DNA of 64,000 bases from positions 186,001 to 250,000 of the forward strand of contig NZ_LLYA01000112.1 in assembly GCF_001440415.1 (NCBI RefSeq). Direction: 5' to 3'. Within the stretch, counting starts at the first letter, position 1, and every line of letters starts with the position of its first letter. This DNA is from Bradyrhizobium retamae (GTDB lineage Bacteria; Pseudomonadota; Alphaproteobacteria; Rhizobiales; Xanthobacteraceae). A program made the translations under genes and the position numbers. Of this stretch, positions 15,803 to 25,550 are shown one piece after another. Below the pieces are notes generated by a model, which was given only the letters and a program-made list of their open reading frames with translations, made no database searches and was not told the origin of the DNA.

Positions 15803-16480
15803 TCAGGGCACAGCGCGAAGAATGAACCCTGCGCCGCGGACATTTTGAATCATCGGGGCGTCGCCCGGACCGTCGACCTTGTGCCGCACGCGACCCATAT
15901 GAACGTCGACCAGGTTGGTGGCGGGGACGAACTTGTAGTTCCAGACCTCTTCGAGCAGCATCGCGCGCGTCAAGAGCTGATCGCTCCGCCGCATCATGTA
16001 TTCGAGCAGGCGAAACTCGCGCGGCAAGAGATCGATCCTGCGCTCGCCGCGTTTTGCCGTCCGCTCGATCAGGTCAAGCTCGAGTTGCCCCACCCGCAGG
16101 TTGGTTTCCCGCGTTTCCGGCGGGCGGCGCAGCAACGCCTCTATTCGCGCGACGAGTTCGACGATCGCAAACGGCTTGGTGAGGTAGTCGTCACCCCCCA
16201 TCCGCAATCCGCGCACGCGGTCATCGACCGCGCCAAGCGCGCTCAGCACCAGCACCGGCGTGCGCACCTGATCTTTCCGCAAGGACTCGATGACGGTGAG
16301 GCCATCCATTCCCGGCAGCAGGCGGTCGACGATCATGGCGTCCGGACGCAGGTCGCGCGCCTTGGCAAGGCCATCCAGCCCGTCGGGTGACCATTCTACC
16401 TCGAAGCCACGATCGGCCAGTTCGGCCGTGATTTCTCCCGCCGTCTCGCTGTCGTCTTCTATGAGGAGAACCTTCGTCAT
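15803..16480 (-). CDS. OmpR-family response regulator
   Basis: A 225-residue two-domain regulator partnered with the kinase gene that follows. The receiver has the acidic pair IEDD near residue 8, the phosphorylated Asp in MIVDRLLPGMDG near 51, and Lys in YLTKPF near 102. The winged-helix DNA-binding domain spans about 130-222 (DLLPREFRLLEYMMRRSDQL, VDVHMGRVRHKVD, VRGAGFIL). I start at the ATG at 16480 because the receiver begins there; the open frame runs 29 codons further upstream without homology. Targets are unknown, though the secreted-protein and RND genes lie to the right. Confidence 0.92.
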   Translation of the reverse strand: MTKVLLIEDDSETAGEITAELADRGFEVEWSPDGLDGLAKARDLRPDAMIVDRLLPGMDGLTVIESLRKDQVRTPVLVLSALGAVDDRVRGLRMGGDDYLTKPFAIVELVARIEALLRRPPETRETNLRVGQLELDLIERTAKRGERRIDLLPREFRLLEYMMRRSDQLLTRAMLLEEVWNYKFVPATNLVDVHMGRVRHKVDGPGDAPMIQNVRGAGFILRAVP

Positions 16481-16906
16481 CCGATCGATCCGATTGCTAT
16501 CAAGATACCCTCGACGCCAGGTGGCAATGATACGCCGGGGAGCCGATAATGCCATGGTGACACGCACAAGTCTTACGGTTCAGGGGAGCCAGACAGCGCC
16601 GCGATCCCTACAATATCCTGCAGGCGCCATCCGCCAGGCGGCCATTCCGCCGTCTCGGGTACGAGCACGGCAGGCCCGCTCGAAACAGTTAGCCGTCGGC
16701 GGCGCGTAGCGCCAATAAATAGCAATTTAATGAATGGGCGGGCCTGCATTGCCGATCAGCGGCGCTGATATCGGACAGATCGGGACCCACATCACCTTCA
16801 CGCCGAGTTGAGAGCGCGTGAAGCGATATTCGCTTTGGACGACGGCGGGCCAGCCGCACGTCACAGGAAGAAGCCGGCCTGGCTTCCTCACCTATGGAGA
16901 ACACCC
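16481..16906. other. Divergent promoter spacer
   Basis: 426 bases between the response-regulator gene and a small secreted-protein gene on the other strand. It holds no supported gene or repeat and presumably carries the promoters for both. Confidence 0.5.
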
Positions 16907-17134
16907 ATGCGCAACGTGAAACTTCTGTCGGCTGTGTTACTCACCGCAGCCACCTTCGCCACTCCGGTACTGGCCGCCAACACGCGGCATGTCGTAACCG
17001 ATGCCAATGGCCGCGTGATGTCGACGATGCACCGCGACGAAGGCGATAGCTGCGTCCGCGCTCCGCGCGTCGGCGCCTATGCCACCGCACCGTGGACCAA
17101 CGCGGCGCCTTGCGAACCCAACACGGGTTACTGA
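16907..17134 (+). CDS. Small secreted protein (75 aa)
   Basis: The translation starts with a clear signal peptide (MRNVKLLSAVLLTAATFATP, cleavage after VLA-A near residue 23). It then gives a short mature chain with two Cys residues (DSCVRAP and AAPCEPN) that could form a disulphide in the periplasm. GGAGAACACCC stands right before the ATG. It is the first of three genes for signal-peptide proteins in a row upstream of an RND pump. No known family is recognised. Confidence 0.65.
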   Translation: MRNVKLLSAVLLTAATFATPVLAANTRHVVTDANGRVMSTMHRDEGDSCVRAPRVGAYATAPWTNAAPCEPNTGY

Positions 17135-17407
17135 TCCGCTCGCGTTGCGACCCAACAATGAACATGCCGGGCTGGCGGGATATCCCGCCGGCCCGTCTTC
17201 TTTTGCCCGCGCGCCAACGTGTTCTCCTTTGACGCATAGCTGCGGCTGCTCCTGTTCGTGAATGCCAAGGCGGCGAAGACTAACGCCGAATTTAATGGAT
17301 GCCTTGTGCATCGCATCTACCTGTCACCCATCCGACGTTTCGCTCGCGCGGTCCGTTGAAGTTCGCGCGTCACGGCGCCGAGCATCTGACTGAAAAGGAG
17401 TCTCACG

Positions 17408-17812
17408 ATGAAACGAATGCTCACGATACTGGCAACGGCTCTTCTCGCTTCGAGTCTGGCGGCGGGCGCGGCCGAGGCCCGCGGTGGCGGCAGTGGCGGC
17501 CACGGCGGAGGTTTTGGCGGCGGCTTCGGTGGCGGTGGCCACATGGGCGGCAGCTTTGGCGGCGGTGGCCACATCGGAGGCTTTGGCGGCGGCGCCCATA
17601 TCGGCGGCATAGGCGGCGGCGAACATGTGGGAGGCCTCGGCGTCGGCCACATCGGCGGGGGCCGCATCGGTGGTTTCGGACTCCACCAGCACGCCGTGCA
17701 TCGCTTCGACAGGTACGGACCGGGATACGGCTACGGGTACTACGCTTATCCCGATTGCTACGACTGGTACTACCTGCACCCCTACAGCCCCTTGCCGCTG
17801 AGCTGTAGCTGA
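17408..17812 (+). CDS. Glycine-rich secreted protein with His-Gly repeats
   Basis: A 134-residue protein with a signal peptide ending near EARG at residue 24. A Gly-rich region of about 70 residues follows, built from repeated GGGGHMGG, GGGHIGG and GGAHIGG units with regularly spaced His. The C-terminal tail is rich in Tyr (GPGYGYGYYAYPDCYDWYYL). AAAAGGAG lies before the ATG. Repeated His on a flexible glycine chain could bind metal ions, and the aromatic tail could attach to the envelope; both are inference from composition. No enzymatic domain is present. Confidence 0.75.
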   Translation: MKRMLTILATALLASSLAAGAAEARGGGSGGHGGGFGGGFGGGGHMGGSFGGGGHIGGFGGGAHIGGIGGGEHVGGLGVGHIGGGRIGGFGLHQHAVHRFDRYGPGYGYGYYAYPDCYDWYYLHPYSPLPLSCS

Positions 17813-17974
17813 ACCCACCGCGCAGGGCCCTGCACGCAGGCTGTCGGTTCGGAGGACGTTCTTCTGTTTTCTTCGACGTCCTCCGGACCGATCCCCCAAT
17901 AGGTTCGAAAGATATCGCGTGGACGTCGTCGCGCCACGCGTTGTCGCGCCGGTCGGACGGTACTGGAGAACAAC

Positions 17975-18739
17975 ATGAAACGCTTCCTGATGATCACGGC
18001 AGCCTCCGCCATGCTGTGCGGCCCGGCCTTTGCGCAGCAGGCTCAGGTGATGCCGACGCCTTTGCTGGCGGCGACCTCGCCGCTGGGCATGGCGCCAAGC
18101 GCGCCGGTCGGCGGCACCGGCATCCCGCTCGGCGCGACGGAAATCGCCTCACCCGGCGTGAGTCCCGCGCCGGCCGACCAGACTGGCACAATCGGCAGCA
18201 TCGTGTGCTCGACGATCGGCACGGCACCGTCGACGATGTTCGGATCGGCTGCGACATTCGATGGCGGCGGCGTGGTAGTCGGGACGGTCACACCGCAGAG
18301 CACGATGTCCGCGATGCCGATGGCGGGAGCGCCAAATTCGTCAGGAATGTCGTCATCGGGCATGCCGTCGACATCGGCCCTGATCGACACCTCGGGTACA
18401 TCGAGCATGTGCGGCGCCGGCTCGGGTAGTCTAGCAGCATCATCGACACCGATGTCTCCGGTGGCGCCAGGCGGCGTGGCGCGAACCGGCATTCCGATGG
18501 GCTCGACCGAGCTCGGCAATCTTGGGATTAGCTCCGCCGCGATGGTGCCAACCATCACCGTCGGACCCACCATCAGCACCATCGCGCCGACGATCCCGAC
18601 GGTGCCCGCTGTCACGCTGCCGGCACCGAACACGACGGCCGTCGCCGCGTCCACCGACGCCATCACAGGGATACCGACCATCACAGGGGCGCCGAACACG
18701 ATACCAGGCCTATCAGCCGCCGCCACGATGTTCCGTTGA
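17975..18739 (+). CDS. Low-complexity secreted protein with duplicated GIPxGxTE motif
   Basis: A 254-residue protein beginning with a signal peptide (MKRFLMITAASAMLCGPAFA). The mature part is rich in Ala, Gly, Ser, Thr, Pro and Met. A similar segment occurs twice: GTGIPLGATEIASPGVS near residue 47 and RTGIPMGSTELGNLGIS near 170. Two Cys residues occur in the middle (IVCSTIG, SSMCGAG). It ends 27 bp before the RND adaptor gene, so the two may be cotranscribed. Similar Thr/Pro-rich exported proteins appear in bradyrhizobia without known function. Confidence 0.65.
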   Translation: MKRFLMITAASAMLCGPAFAQQAQVMPTPLLAATSPLGMAPSAPVGGTGIPLGATEIASPGVSPAPADQTGTIGSIVCSTIGTAPSTMFGSAATFDGGGVVVGTVTPQSTMSAMPMAGAPNSSGMSSSGMPSTSALIDTSGTSSMCGAGSGSLAASSTPMSPVAPGGVARTGIPMGSTELGNLGISSAAMVPTITVGPTISTIAPTIPTVPAVTLPAPNTTAVAASTDAITGIPTITGAPNTIPGLSAAATMFR

Positions 18740-18766
18740 GCGGAAACCCACGCGCGAGAAGCAGCC

Positions 18767-19945
18767 ATGAAAATGAAATTTGCAATACCCGCCGTCCTGT
18801 TCGGTGCCGTCGCCGCCGGCGGCCTGCTCTACCTCACGCAGGCCAATGCGTTCAAAGCCGCGGTCGCGGCGGCGCCGCCACCTCCGGTTCCGGTCGTAGC
18901 CGGCGTGGTGGCGCAGCACGACGTGCCGATCTATCAGAACGGCGTCGGCACCGTGATCGCGTACAACACCGATGTCGTGCGAGCGCAGATCCAGGGCCAG
19001 CTCATCAGCATCAATTTCACCGAAGGGCAGACCGTCCATGCCGGCGACCTGCTCGCGCAAATCGATCCGCGTCCCTATCAAGCCCAGATCGACCAGTTCG
19101 AGGGCAATCTGGAGCGCGACCAGGCCCAGCTCACCAATGCCCGCGCCAATCTCGCGCGTTACAACCAACTCGGCGACAAAGGCTGGGCCACGCCGCAACT
19201 GATCGAAACCCAGAAGGCGCAGGTCGGCCAGCTCGAGGCCGCGATCAAGACCGACCAGGCGCTGATCGAGGCGGCCAAGGTGCAGCTCAGCTACACGAGG
19301 CTGACTTCGCCGATCGACGGCGTGGTCGGCATACGCCAGATCGACGTCGGCAACATCATCAGCCCGACGACAGCTAACGGGCTCGTCGTCGTGACGCAGC
19401 TCGATCCCATCTCGCTGATCTTCACGCTGCCGGAAGGCGTGCTGCCGCAGGTCCTCAAGCAACAGCAAGCGACCAAGACGCCGCTTCCGGTCCTCGCCTA
19501 TAATCAAGATGACACCCTGCCGCTAGGCCGAGGCGAGCTCGCGCTGGTCAACAACGAGATACTGCAGACGACCGGCTCGATCCAGCTCAAGGCAACCTTT
19601 CCCAACAAGTCTCGCGAGCTGTGGCCGGGTGAACTGGTGAATGCGCGGCTGCTCGTCACGACCCGGCATAACGGTTTGACCGTCCCCGCTTCGGTCGTGC
19701 AGCAGGGACCAAACGGCGCCTATGCCTATGTCATCAAGCCCGACAGCACGGTAGCGATGCGCCCCATCAAGGTCGCACAGATCACCGATGGCGAGGCGCT
19801 GATCGATACCGGGCTGAAGGCCGGCGAGCAGGTCGTCGTCGACGGACAATATCGGCTGCAGCCGGGCACACATGTCAGGCTGCTGCACGGCGAAGCAGCC
19901 GAGGAAGCAGCGGCGCAGCAAGCACAACAGGCGACGATCCCATGA
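18767..19945 (+). CDS. RND efflux periplasmic adaptor (membrane fusion protein)
   Basis: A 392-residue adaptor anchored by an N-terminal hydrophobic helix (residues 5-28). The lipoyl half-motifs are IQGQLISINFTEGQTVHAGD near 75 and TRLTSPIDGVVG near 180, with an alpha-hairpin of about 70 residues between them, followed by the beta-barrel and membrane-proximal domains. It resembles MdtA-like adaptors. It bridges the inner-membrane pump encoded next to an outer-membrane channel; no channel gene is present here. Its last four bases overlap the permease start (ATGA), so the proteins are made in step. Confidence 0.92.
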   Translation: MKMKFAIPAVLFGAVAAGGLLYLTQANAFKAAVAAAPPPPVPVVAGVVAQHDVPIYQNGVGTVIAYNTDVVRAQIQGQLISINFTEGQTVHAGDLLAQIDPRPYQAQIDQFEGNLERDQAQLTNARANLARYNQLGDKGWATPQLIETQKAQVGQLEAAIKTDQALIEAAKVQLSYTRLTSPIDGVVGIRQIDVGNIISPTTANGLVVVTQLDPISLIFTLPEGVLPQVLKQQQATKTPLPVLAYNQDDTLPLGRGELALVNNEILQTTGSIQLKATFPNKSRELWPGELVNARLLVTTRHNGLTVPASVVQQGPNGAYAYVIKPDSTVAMRPIKVAQITDGEALIDTGLKAGEQVVVDGQYRLQPGTHVRLLHGEAAEEAAAQQAQQATIP

Positions 19946-22900
19946 ACATATCCGCGCCCTTCATCCACCGGCCGATCGCAACGGCGCTCCTGATGGTCGG
20001 CCTTCTCGTCGGCGGCCTCATCGCCTACCCGTTGCTGCCGGTCGCGGCGTTGCCGAATGTCAATTATCCGACGCTGCAGGTGACGGCGCAGTTGCCGGGC
20101 GCGGATCCGCAGACCATGGCGGCGTCGGTTGCGACACCGCTCGAACTCCAGTTCGGGCAGATTCCGGGTCTCCTCCAGATGACGTCGGCGAGCGCACTCG
20201 GCTTCACCCAGATCACGCTACAGTTCGATCTGAACCGCCAGATCGACGGAACGGTCAGCGACACGCTGTCGGCGATCAACGCCGCGAGTCCGTTTTTGCC
20301 GCCCGGCATTCCCTACCCGCCTACCATTCGCAAGGTCAATCCGGCGGACACGCCAATCCTGGTGCTCGGTCTCACATCGGACAGCCTGCCGCTGACCACG
20401 GTAGATGCGTACGCGGAAAACATTCTGCTGCAGAAGATATCGCAGATACCGGGCGTCGGCCTCGTCGGCATCGGCGGCCAGCAAAAGCCCGCCGTGCGCG
20501 TGCAGCTCGATCCGCAGGCGCTTGCCGCACGCGGCATCAATCTCGAGGATGTCCGCACGGCGCTCGGCCAAGCCAATGTCGATTTACCGAAAGGCACGCT
20601 CAACAGCCCGCGCCAGACCTATACGCTGAACACCAACGATCAGCTCCTGAAGGTGGAGGACTACGCCAATCTCGTAATCGCCTATCGAAACGGCTCGCCG
20701 GTTCGCATCCGCGACGTCGGTCGCGCCGTCAGCGCGCCGGAAAACGACCTGATCGCCGGCTGGTACAACAACCGGCGCGCGGTCATCCTGGCGATCCAGC
20801 GCCAGCCCGGTGCCAACGTCATCGACACCGTCGAGCGGATCAAGGCAGAGATGCCGGTGCTGCAGGCCTCGATCCCGCCCGCCATCAAGGTCAACGTCAT
20901 CTCCGACCGCACCGATACGGTTCGCGCATCCATTCACGACGTTCAGTTCACGCTGATGCTGACAGTTGCGCTGGTGGTGATGGTGATCTTCATCTTCCTG
21001 AGGAACTTCTGGGCAACGGTCATCCCGGCGGTCACCGTTCCACTGTCGCTGATCGGCACGCTCGCTGTCCTCTACGAGCTCGGCTACAGCCTCGACAACC
21101 TGTCGCTGATGGCGCTGTCGATCGCCGTCGGCTTCGTGGTCGACGACGCCGTGGTCGTGATCGAGAACATCGTGCGTCACATGGAGGGCGGCGCCACGCC
21201 ATTCGAGGCGGCGCTGAAGGGCGCCGGCGAGATCGGCTTCACCATCATGTCGATCACGCTGTCACTGATCGCGGTCTTTATTCCGCTGTTCCTGATGGGC
21301 GGATATGTCGGGCTGCTGTTCCGCGAATTTGCCGTCACCGTCAGCGTCGCCCTGGTGCTGTCGCTCCTGATCTCGCTGACCTTGACGCCAATGATGTGTG
21401 CGCGGCTGCTCAAGCCGGAAAACAGGACGCACGGACGGCTATTCCGCATCCTCGAAAGTGGCTTCAATTCACTCCTCGGAGTCTACGAGGCCGGTCTCAA
21501 GATCGTGCTTCGTCACCGTTTCATCACCCTGTTGACGATGTTTGCGACCATCGGGCTGACCGGCTATCTCTACGTCGTCATTCCCAAAGGCTTCTTTCCG
21601 CAGCAGGACACCGGGCTGATCATCGGCCTGTCCGAAGCCGCACAGGATATTTCCTATTCTGCGATGACCGAGCGCCAGCAGGCGCTGCTCAATGCCATCA
21701 CGCGGGATCCGGCCGTCGCATCCGTCGGCTCGGCGATCGGCGCCGGCGGCGGCAACACCACGGTCAACAATGGCCGCATCTATATTGCGCTCAAGCCCTA
21801 CAAGCAGCGCGACAGCATGGAAACGGTGCTCGCCCGCCTGCGCACCAACCTGGCCAAGATTCAGGGCATCACGCTCTACATGCAGGCCGCGCAGGACATC
21901 ACCATCGGCGGACGCGTCTCGAAAACCCAGTATCAGTACACGCTGGGCGATGCCGATCCCGGTGAGCTGAATCACTGGGCTGCGCTGTTCCTCGACAGGA
22001 TCAAGAAGGTCCCCGGCATCACCGACGTCGCGACCGACCAGCTCAATTCCGGTCCCCTGCTGGACATCTCCATCAAGCGCGAGGTGGCTTCGAGCTACGG
22101 CATCCTGCCCTTCACCATCGACAACACGCTCGATGACGCCTTTGGCCAGCGCATCGTCTCCACGATGTACACGACCCTGAACCAGTACCACGTGATCATG
22201 GAGGTCAATCCGAAATTCCAGTACTCGCCCGAGGCGTTGACCGGAATCTATGTCAAATCCTCAACCGGTCAGGAGGTGCCCCTATCGACGCTGGTCGACA
22301 GCGTGGTCAAGGTCGCTCCGCTCGTGGTCAATCACCAGGGACAGTTTCCGTCGGTGACGATCTCCTTCAACCTGCTCCCCGGCACGGCGATCGGCCAGGC
22401 GACCAGCGCCATCCAGAATATCGAGAAGCAGCTCGGCAAACCGCTTTCACTGCAGACCAGCTTCCAGGGCAACGCACAGGCGTTCGGCGATTCGTTGTCA
22501 ACAACGCCGATCCTGATCGTGGCGGCGCTGTTCGTGATCTATCTTATCCTCGGCATCCTGTATGAGAGCCTGATCCACCCCATCACCATCATTTCGACGC
22601 TGCCGTCGGCGGGGCTCGGAGCACTGTTGTTGTTGATGGCGGTTCATCTCGATCTCAGCGTGATCGCGATCGTCGGCATCATCCTGCTGATCGGCATCGT
22701 CAAGAAGAACGGCATCATGCTGGTCGATTTCGCCCTGCATGTCGGCCAACAGGAGCGATTGTCGGCGGAAGACGCCATCTATCGCGCCTGCCTCATGCGA
22801 TTCCGGCCGATCCTCATGACCACGATGGCAGCCATGCTTGCTGGCGTCCCCATGATGCTCGGCACCGGCGCGGGCTCCGAGATACGCCAACCGCTGGGGT

Positions 22901-23052
22901 ACGCCATCGTCGGAGGACTGGCGGTGTCGCAGCTTCTCACGCTGTATACGACGCCGGTGGTCTACATCTATCTCGACAGGCTGCAGAGCTGGCTGTTCGG
23001 CAAGAAGAAGCCGGCGATCGAGGACGGCGCCAAGCCGATGCCGGCCGAGTGA
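19942..23052 (+). CDS. RND multidrug efflux permease (MdtB/MdtC-like)
   Basis: A 1036-residue proton-driven pump with the normal RND size and 12 membrane helices. It begins NISAPFIHRPIATALLMVGL. Transmembrane helix 4 carries the proton-relay Asp pair (VGFVVDDAVVVIENIVRH near residue 400) and helix 10 the essential Lys (LLIGIVKKNGIMLVDFA near 930). Two large periplasmic loops hold the porter domains. It is encoded as a single permease, unlike the MdtB-MdtC pair of enterobacteria. Substrates are unknown. It converges with the hybrid kinase gene. Confidence 0.94.
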   Translation: MNISAPFIHRPIATALLMVGLLVGGLIAYPLLPVAALPNVNYPTLQVTAQLPGADPQTMAASVATPLELQFGQIPGLLQMTSASALGFTQITLQFDLNRQIDGTVSDTLSAINAASPFLPPGIPYPPTIRKVNPADTPILVLGLTSDSLPLTTVDAYAENILLQKISQIPGVGLVGIGGQQKPAVRVQLDPQALAARGINLEDVRTALGQANVDLPKGTLNSPRQTYTLNTNDQLLKVEDYANLVIAYRNGSPVRIRDVGRAVSAPENDLIAGWYNNRRAVILAIQRQPGANVIDTVERIKAEMPVLQASIPPAIKVNVISDRTDTVRASIHDVQFTLMLTVALVVMVIFIFLRNFWATVIPAVTVPLSLIGTLAVLYELGYSLDNLSLMALSIAVGFVVDDAVVVIENIVRHMEGGATPFEAALKGAGEIGFTIMSITLSLIAVFIPLFLMGGYVGLLFREFAVTVSVALVLSLLISLTLTPMMCARLLKPENRTHGRLFRILESGFNSLLGVYEAGLKIVLRHRFITLLTMFATIGLTGYLYVVIPKGFFPQQDTGLIIGLSEAAQDISYSAMTERQQALLNAITRDPAVASVGSAIGAGGGNTTVNNGRIYIALKPYKQRDSMETVLARLRTNLAKIQGITLYMQAAQDITIGGRVSKTQYQYTLGDADPGELNHWAALFLDRIKKVPGITDVATDQLNSGPLLDISIKREVASSYGILPFTIDNTLDDAFGQRIVSTMYTTLNQYHVIMEVNPKFQYSPEALTGIYVKSSTGQEVPLSTLVDSVVKVAPLVVNHQGQFPSVTISFNLLPGTAIGQATSAIQNIEKQLGKPLSLQTSFQGNAQAFGDSLSTTPILIVAALFVIYLILGILYESLIHPITIISTLPSAGLGALLLLMAVHLDLSVIAIVGIILLIGIVKKNGIMLVDFALHVGQQERLSAEDAIYRACLMRFRPILMTTMAAMLAGVPMMLGTGAGSEIRQPLGYAIVGGLAVSQLLTLYTTPVVYIYLDRLQSWLFGKKKPAIEDGAKPMPAE

Positions 23053-23098
23053 CGGGAGTTCCGGCCGTTCACTGAGACGCGATGAGATCCATCGACTA

Positions 23099-25399
23099 TC
23101 AGGCTCTCTTCGGGTGTAAGGTCACAACCGAGCGCGAAGCTGCCTGTGCGCTCATCACCTCCTCAATGGCGGCCAGCAGCGCCGCCTGGTCGAACGGCTT
23201 GGAGATGCGAGGCAAGTGAGGCTGCGTCGAGCCGAGCAGTTCGGCATACCCTGTGCAGAGCACCACGGGCGTGCCGGGACGCTCGGCGGCCACTGCCTCG
23301 GCAAGCAGCAACCCGTTCATCCCCGGCATGGCGTAATCGGTCACCACGATGTCAATCTTCGGCATTCGGCGCAGAAGCTGGACTGCCTCCTCGCCGGAGC
23401 GTGCCTCGATCACGGCGTGGCCGAGATCGTCGAGCATCGCAGCGACACTGTCGAGGACGAGAAGATCATCGTCGACGACCAGCACGGAAAGGGCGCGGCT
23501 GCCGCGGGGCGCGGAACGCGGCGGCTCCGCCGCATGGGGCACCGGCAGCTTTTCGTCCTGAGAGGCGGGCAGCCAGATCTCGGCCGTGGTCCCTTCGCCG
23601 ATGTGGCTCTTCAGCAGCAATACGCCTCCGGACTGTTCGGCCAACCCTTTCACCATCGAGAGGCCGAGACCGGTTCCCTTGCCGACGCCCTTGGTCGTAA
23701 AGAACGGCTCCTGCGCATGCTTGAGCGTCTCCTCGTCCATGCCGCATCCGGTGTCGCTCACCGAGAGCGCGACGTATCGTCCCTCGGCAAGGCCATCGAT
23801 GGCATGCTCTTCGCGGGCAGCTATGCTGATGACCCCGCCACTGGCCGCGATCGCATCGCGCGCATTGACGGCGAGGTTGAGGATCGCGAGCTCGAGCTGA
23901 TTGGCATCGACCTTCACCTTCGAAAGCTCGATCGGAAAACGGGTCTCGACCCGGATGGCTGGATCAAACTTCAGAAGCGCCGCCATTCCGCGCACCAGCT
24001 CCGGGACATCCACGACGACAGGCTTGAAATCCTGCTTGCGCGCGAACGCCAGCATGCGCTGGGTCAGCGAGGCGCCGCGCAGCGCACCTTGAATCGCGTT
24101 ATCGAGCAGCCGGTGAATCCGGGGATCTTCCGGCTGGAGGCGCTTCTTCGCCAATTCGAGGCTGCCCAGGATCACGGCGAGTATGTTGTTGAAGTCGTGG
24201 GCGACGCCGCCGGTAAGCTGTCCGACAGTCTCCATCTTCTGCGATATCACGAGCGCATCGCGCGTGCGCTCCAGCGCTTCCTGGGCTCGGCGCCGTTCCG
24301 TCACGTCGCGCACGATCTTGGCGAAGCCGATGGCCTCGCCGCGCTCGTTTTGCACCACGCGTATCGTCGCCTCGGCCCAGAAGCGGCTGCCGTCCTTGCG
24401 AACGCGCCAGCCCTCGCCCGCCGACTTGCCTTCCCGCTCTGCGTCGTGAAGCACGGCATCAGGAACTCCGGACTTGCGGTCTTCGTCGGTGTGAAGGATG
24501 GCGTAGTGGGTACCTATGATCTCGTCGCCGTAGCCGATCAGCCGGCGCGCGCCGAGATTCCAGTTCGCCACCCGCCCTTCGGGGTCGAGCATGAAGATGG
24601 CGTGGTCGGCCACCCCCTCCACCAGCAGGCGAAACTTCTCCTCGCTCCGCCTAAGTGCCTCGGCTTCGCGATCGGCACGTTCTGCCGAGGCGCGGTCGTA
24701 CACGGCCGCGGCGAGCCCGATGACGAGGACGACGATCGTGGTGCCGGCGACCAGGAACGCGAGCGGCGCCTGCCCAACCGCGCCGTGGGCTGCGCGGCCA
24801 AGAATGGCATCCGTGGCAACGAAGGAGGAGCCCCGCATGGCGGCGTAGTGCATCCCGGAGATCGCAAGGCCCATTACGGCACCGGCCGATATGCGCTCGA
24901 GCACGCTCGTCATGTGAAAGGCGAGGCGCAGCGCAATGATCGACGCGCCGATCGCAATGGCGATGGAAAGCACAACCCAGAGGGGATCGTAATGGATCGA
25001 AGCCGACATCCGCATGGCGCTCATGCCGGTGTAATGCATGCCGGAGATCGCGAGCCCCATTCCAATGCCGGAAACGACGAGCGCGTTCGACCGCTGACTT
25101 ACGATGACGAACGCGGCTGCAGCGACCAAAATGGGAAGGGCGAGCGAGAGGAGCGTGAGGAGCGGATCGTAGGAAATTTCGACGCCGGGCAGGCTGAACG
25201 CCAGCATGGCCACGAAATGCATGGACCAGATGCCGCCGCCCATGGCGACGGCCGCAGCCCCAAGCCAGCCCAGGCTGGCGGAGCCGGAAGCAGCCCGCAT
25301 GCGAGTCGCGAGATCCAGCGCCGTATAGGAAGAAAGCGCGGCGATCAGGACTGACAGCGCGACAAGAACGGGGTCATGGGTGCCTGGATGGTGATGCAT
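23099..25399 (-). CDS. MHYT-PAS hybrid histidine kinase with C-terminal receiver
   Basis: A large membrane sensor of about 766 residues. Seven hydrophobic helices make an MHYT domain with three characteristic motifs (MHFVAML, MHYTGMS, MHYAAMR). The domain is thought to sense a diatomic gas or redox state through bound copper. A PAS domain follows (about 235-365), then HisKA with the phospho-His in GGVAHDFNNILAV, an ATPase domain (DTGCGMD, GTGLGLSMVKG) and a receiver with Asp in IVVTDYAMPGMNG. I start at the ATG at 25399, where the family begins. Its output protein is not encoded nearby. Confidence 0.9.
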   Translation of the reverse strand: MHHHPGTHDPVLVALSVLIAALSSYTALDLATRMRAASGSASLGWLGAAAVAMGGGIWSMHFVAMLAFSLPGVEISYDPLLTLLSLALPILVAAAAFVIVSQRSNALVVSGIGMGLAISGMHYTGMSAMRMSASIHYDPLWVVLSIAIAIGASIIALRLAFHMTSVLERISAGAVMGLAISGMHYAAMRGSSFVATDAILGRAAHGAVGQAPLAFLVAGTTIVVLVIGLAAAVYDRASAERADREAEALRRSEEKFRLLVEGVADHAIFMLDPEGRVANWNLGARRLIGYGDEIIGTHYAILHTDEDRKSGVPDAVLHDAEREGKSAGEGWRVRKDGSRFWAEATIRVVQNERGEAIGFAKIVRDVTERRRAQEALERTRDALVISQKMETVGQLTGGVAHDFNNILAVILGSLELAKKRLQPEDPRIHRLLDNAIQGALRGASLTQRMLAFARKQDFKPVVVDVPELVRGMAALLKFDPAIRVETRFPIELSKVKVDANQLELAILNLAVNARDAIAASGGVISIAAREEHAIDGLAEGRYVALSVSDTGCGMDEETLKHAQEPFFTTKGVGKGTGLGLSMVKGLAEQSGGVLLLKSHIGEGTTAEIWLPASQDEKLPVPHAAEPPRSAPRGSRALSVLVVDDDLLVLDSVAAMLDDLGHAVIEARSGEEAVQLLRRMPKIDIVVTDYAMPGMNGLLLAEAVAAERPGTPVVLCTGYAELLGSTQPHLPRISKPFDQAALLAAIEEVMSAQAASRSVVTLHPKRA

Positions 25400-25503
25400 T
25401 CCGTTGATGTCGCAAGGGAAGCATCTCAATAGCACCGTTCTTGAGGCCGTGCATTGTTTCCGCGCCGAATGGCAATTGAGGGTGCCGGGCTCGGCGGAGC
25501 GCC

Positions 25504-25550
25504 TGGCCGGGGCGGGAGGGATCGAACTTCCGAATGGCGGAATCGAAATC
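25504..25550 (-). pseudogene. 3' half of a tRNA gene (possible attachment-site remnant)
   Basis: On the minus strand this reads as the anticodon loop (TTTCGAT), the 3' anticodon stem (TCCGC), a variable region, a T-arm (GGAAG-TTCGATC-CCTCC, with one mismatch), the acceptor 3' strand CGCCCCG, a discriminator base and an encoded CCA. The upstream half (acceptor 5' strand, D-arm, 5' anticodon stem) is absent, so it cannot make a tRNA. With canonical placement the anticodon would be TCG. Such 3' halves are typical products of integrase recombination into tRNA genes. Confidence 0.6.

Noticed and set aside
23216..25354. 712-codon plus-strand frame opposite the hybrid kinase
   Set aside because: Antisense shadow; the minus strand has MHYT, PAS, kinase and receiver motifs in order.
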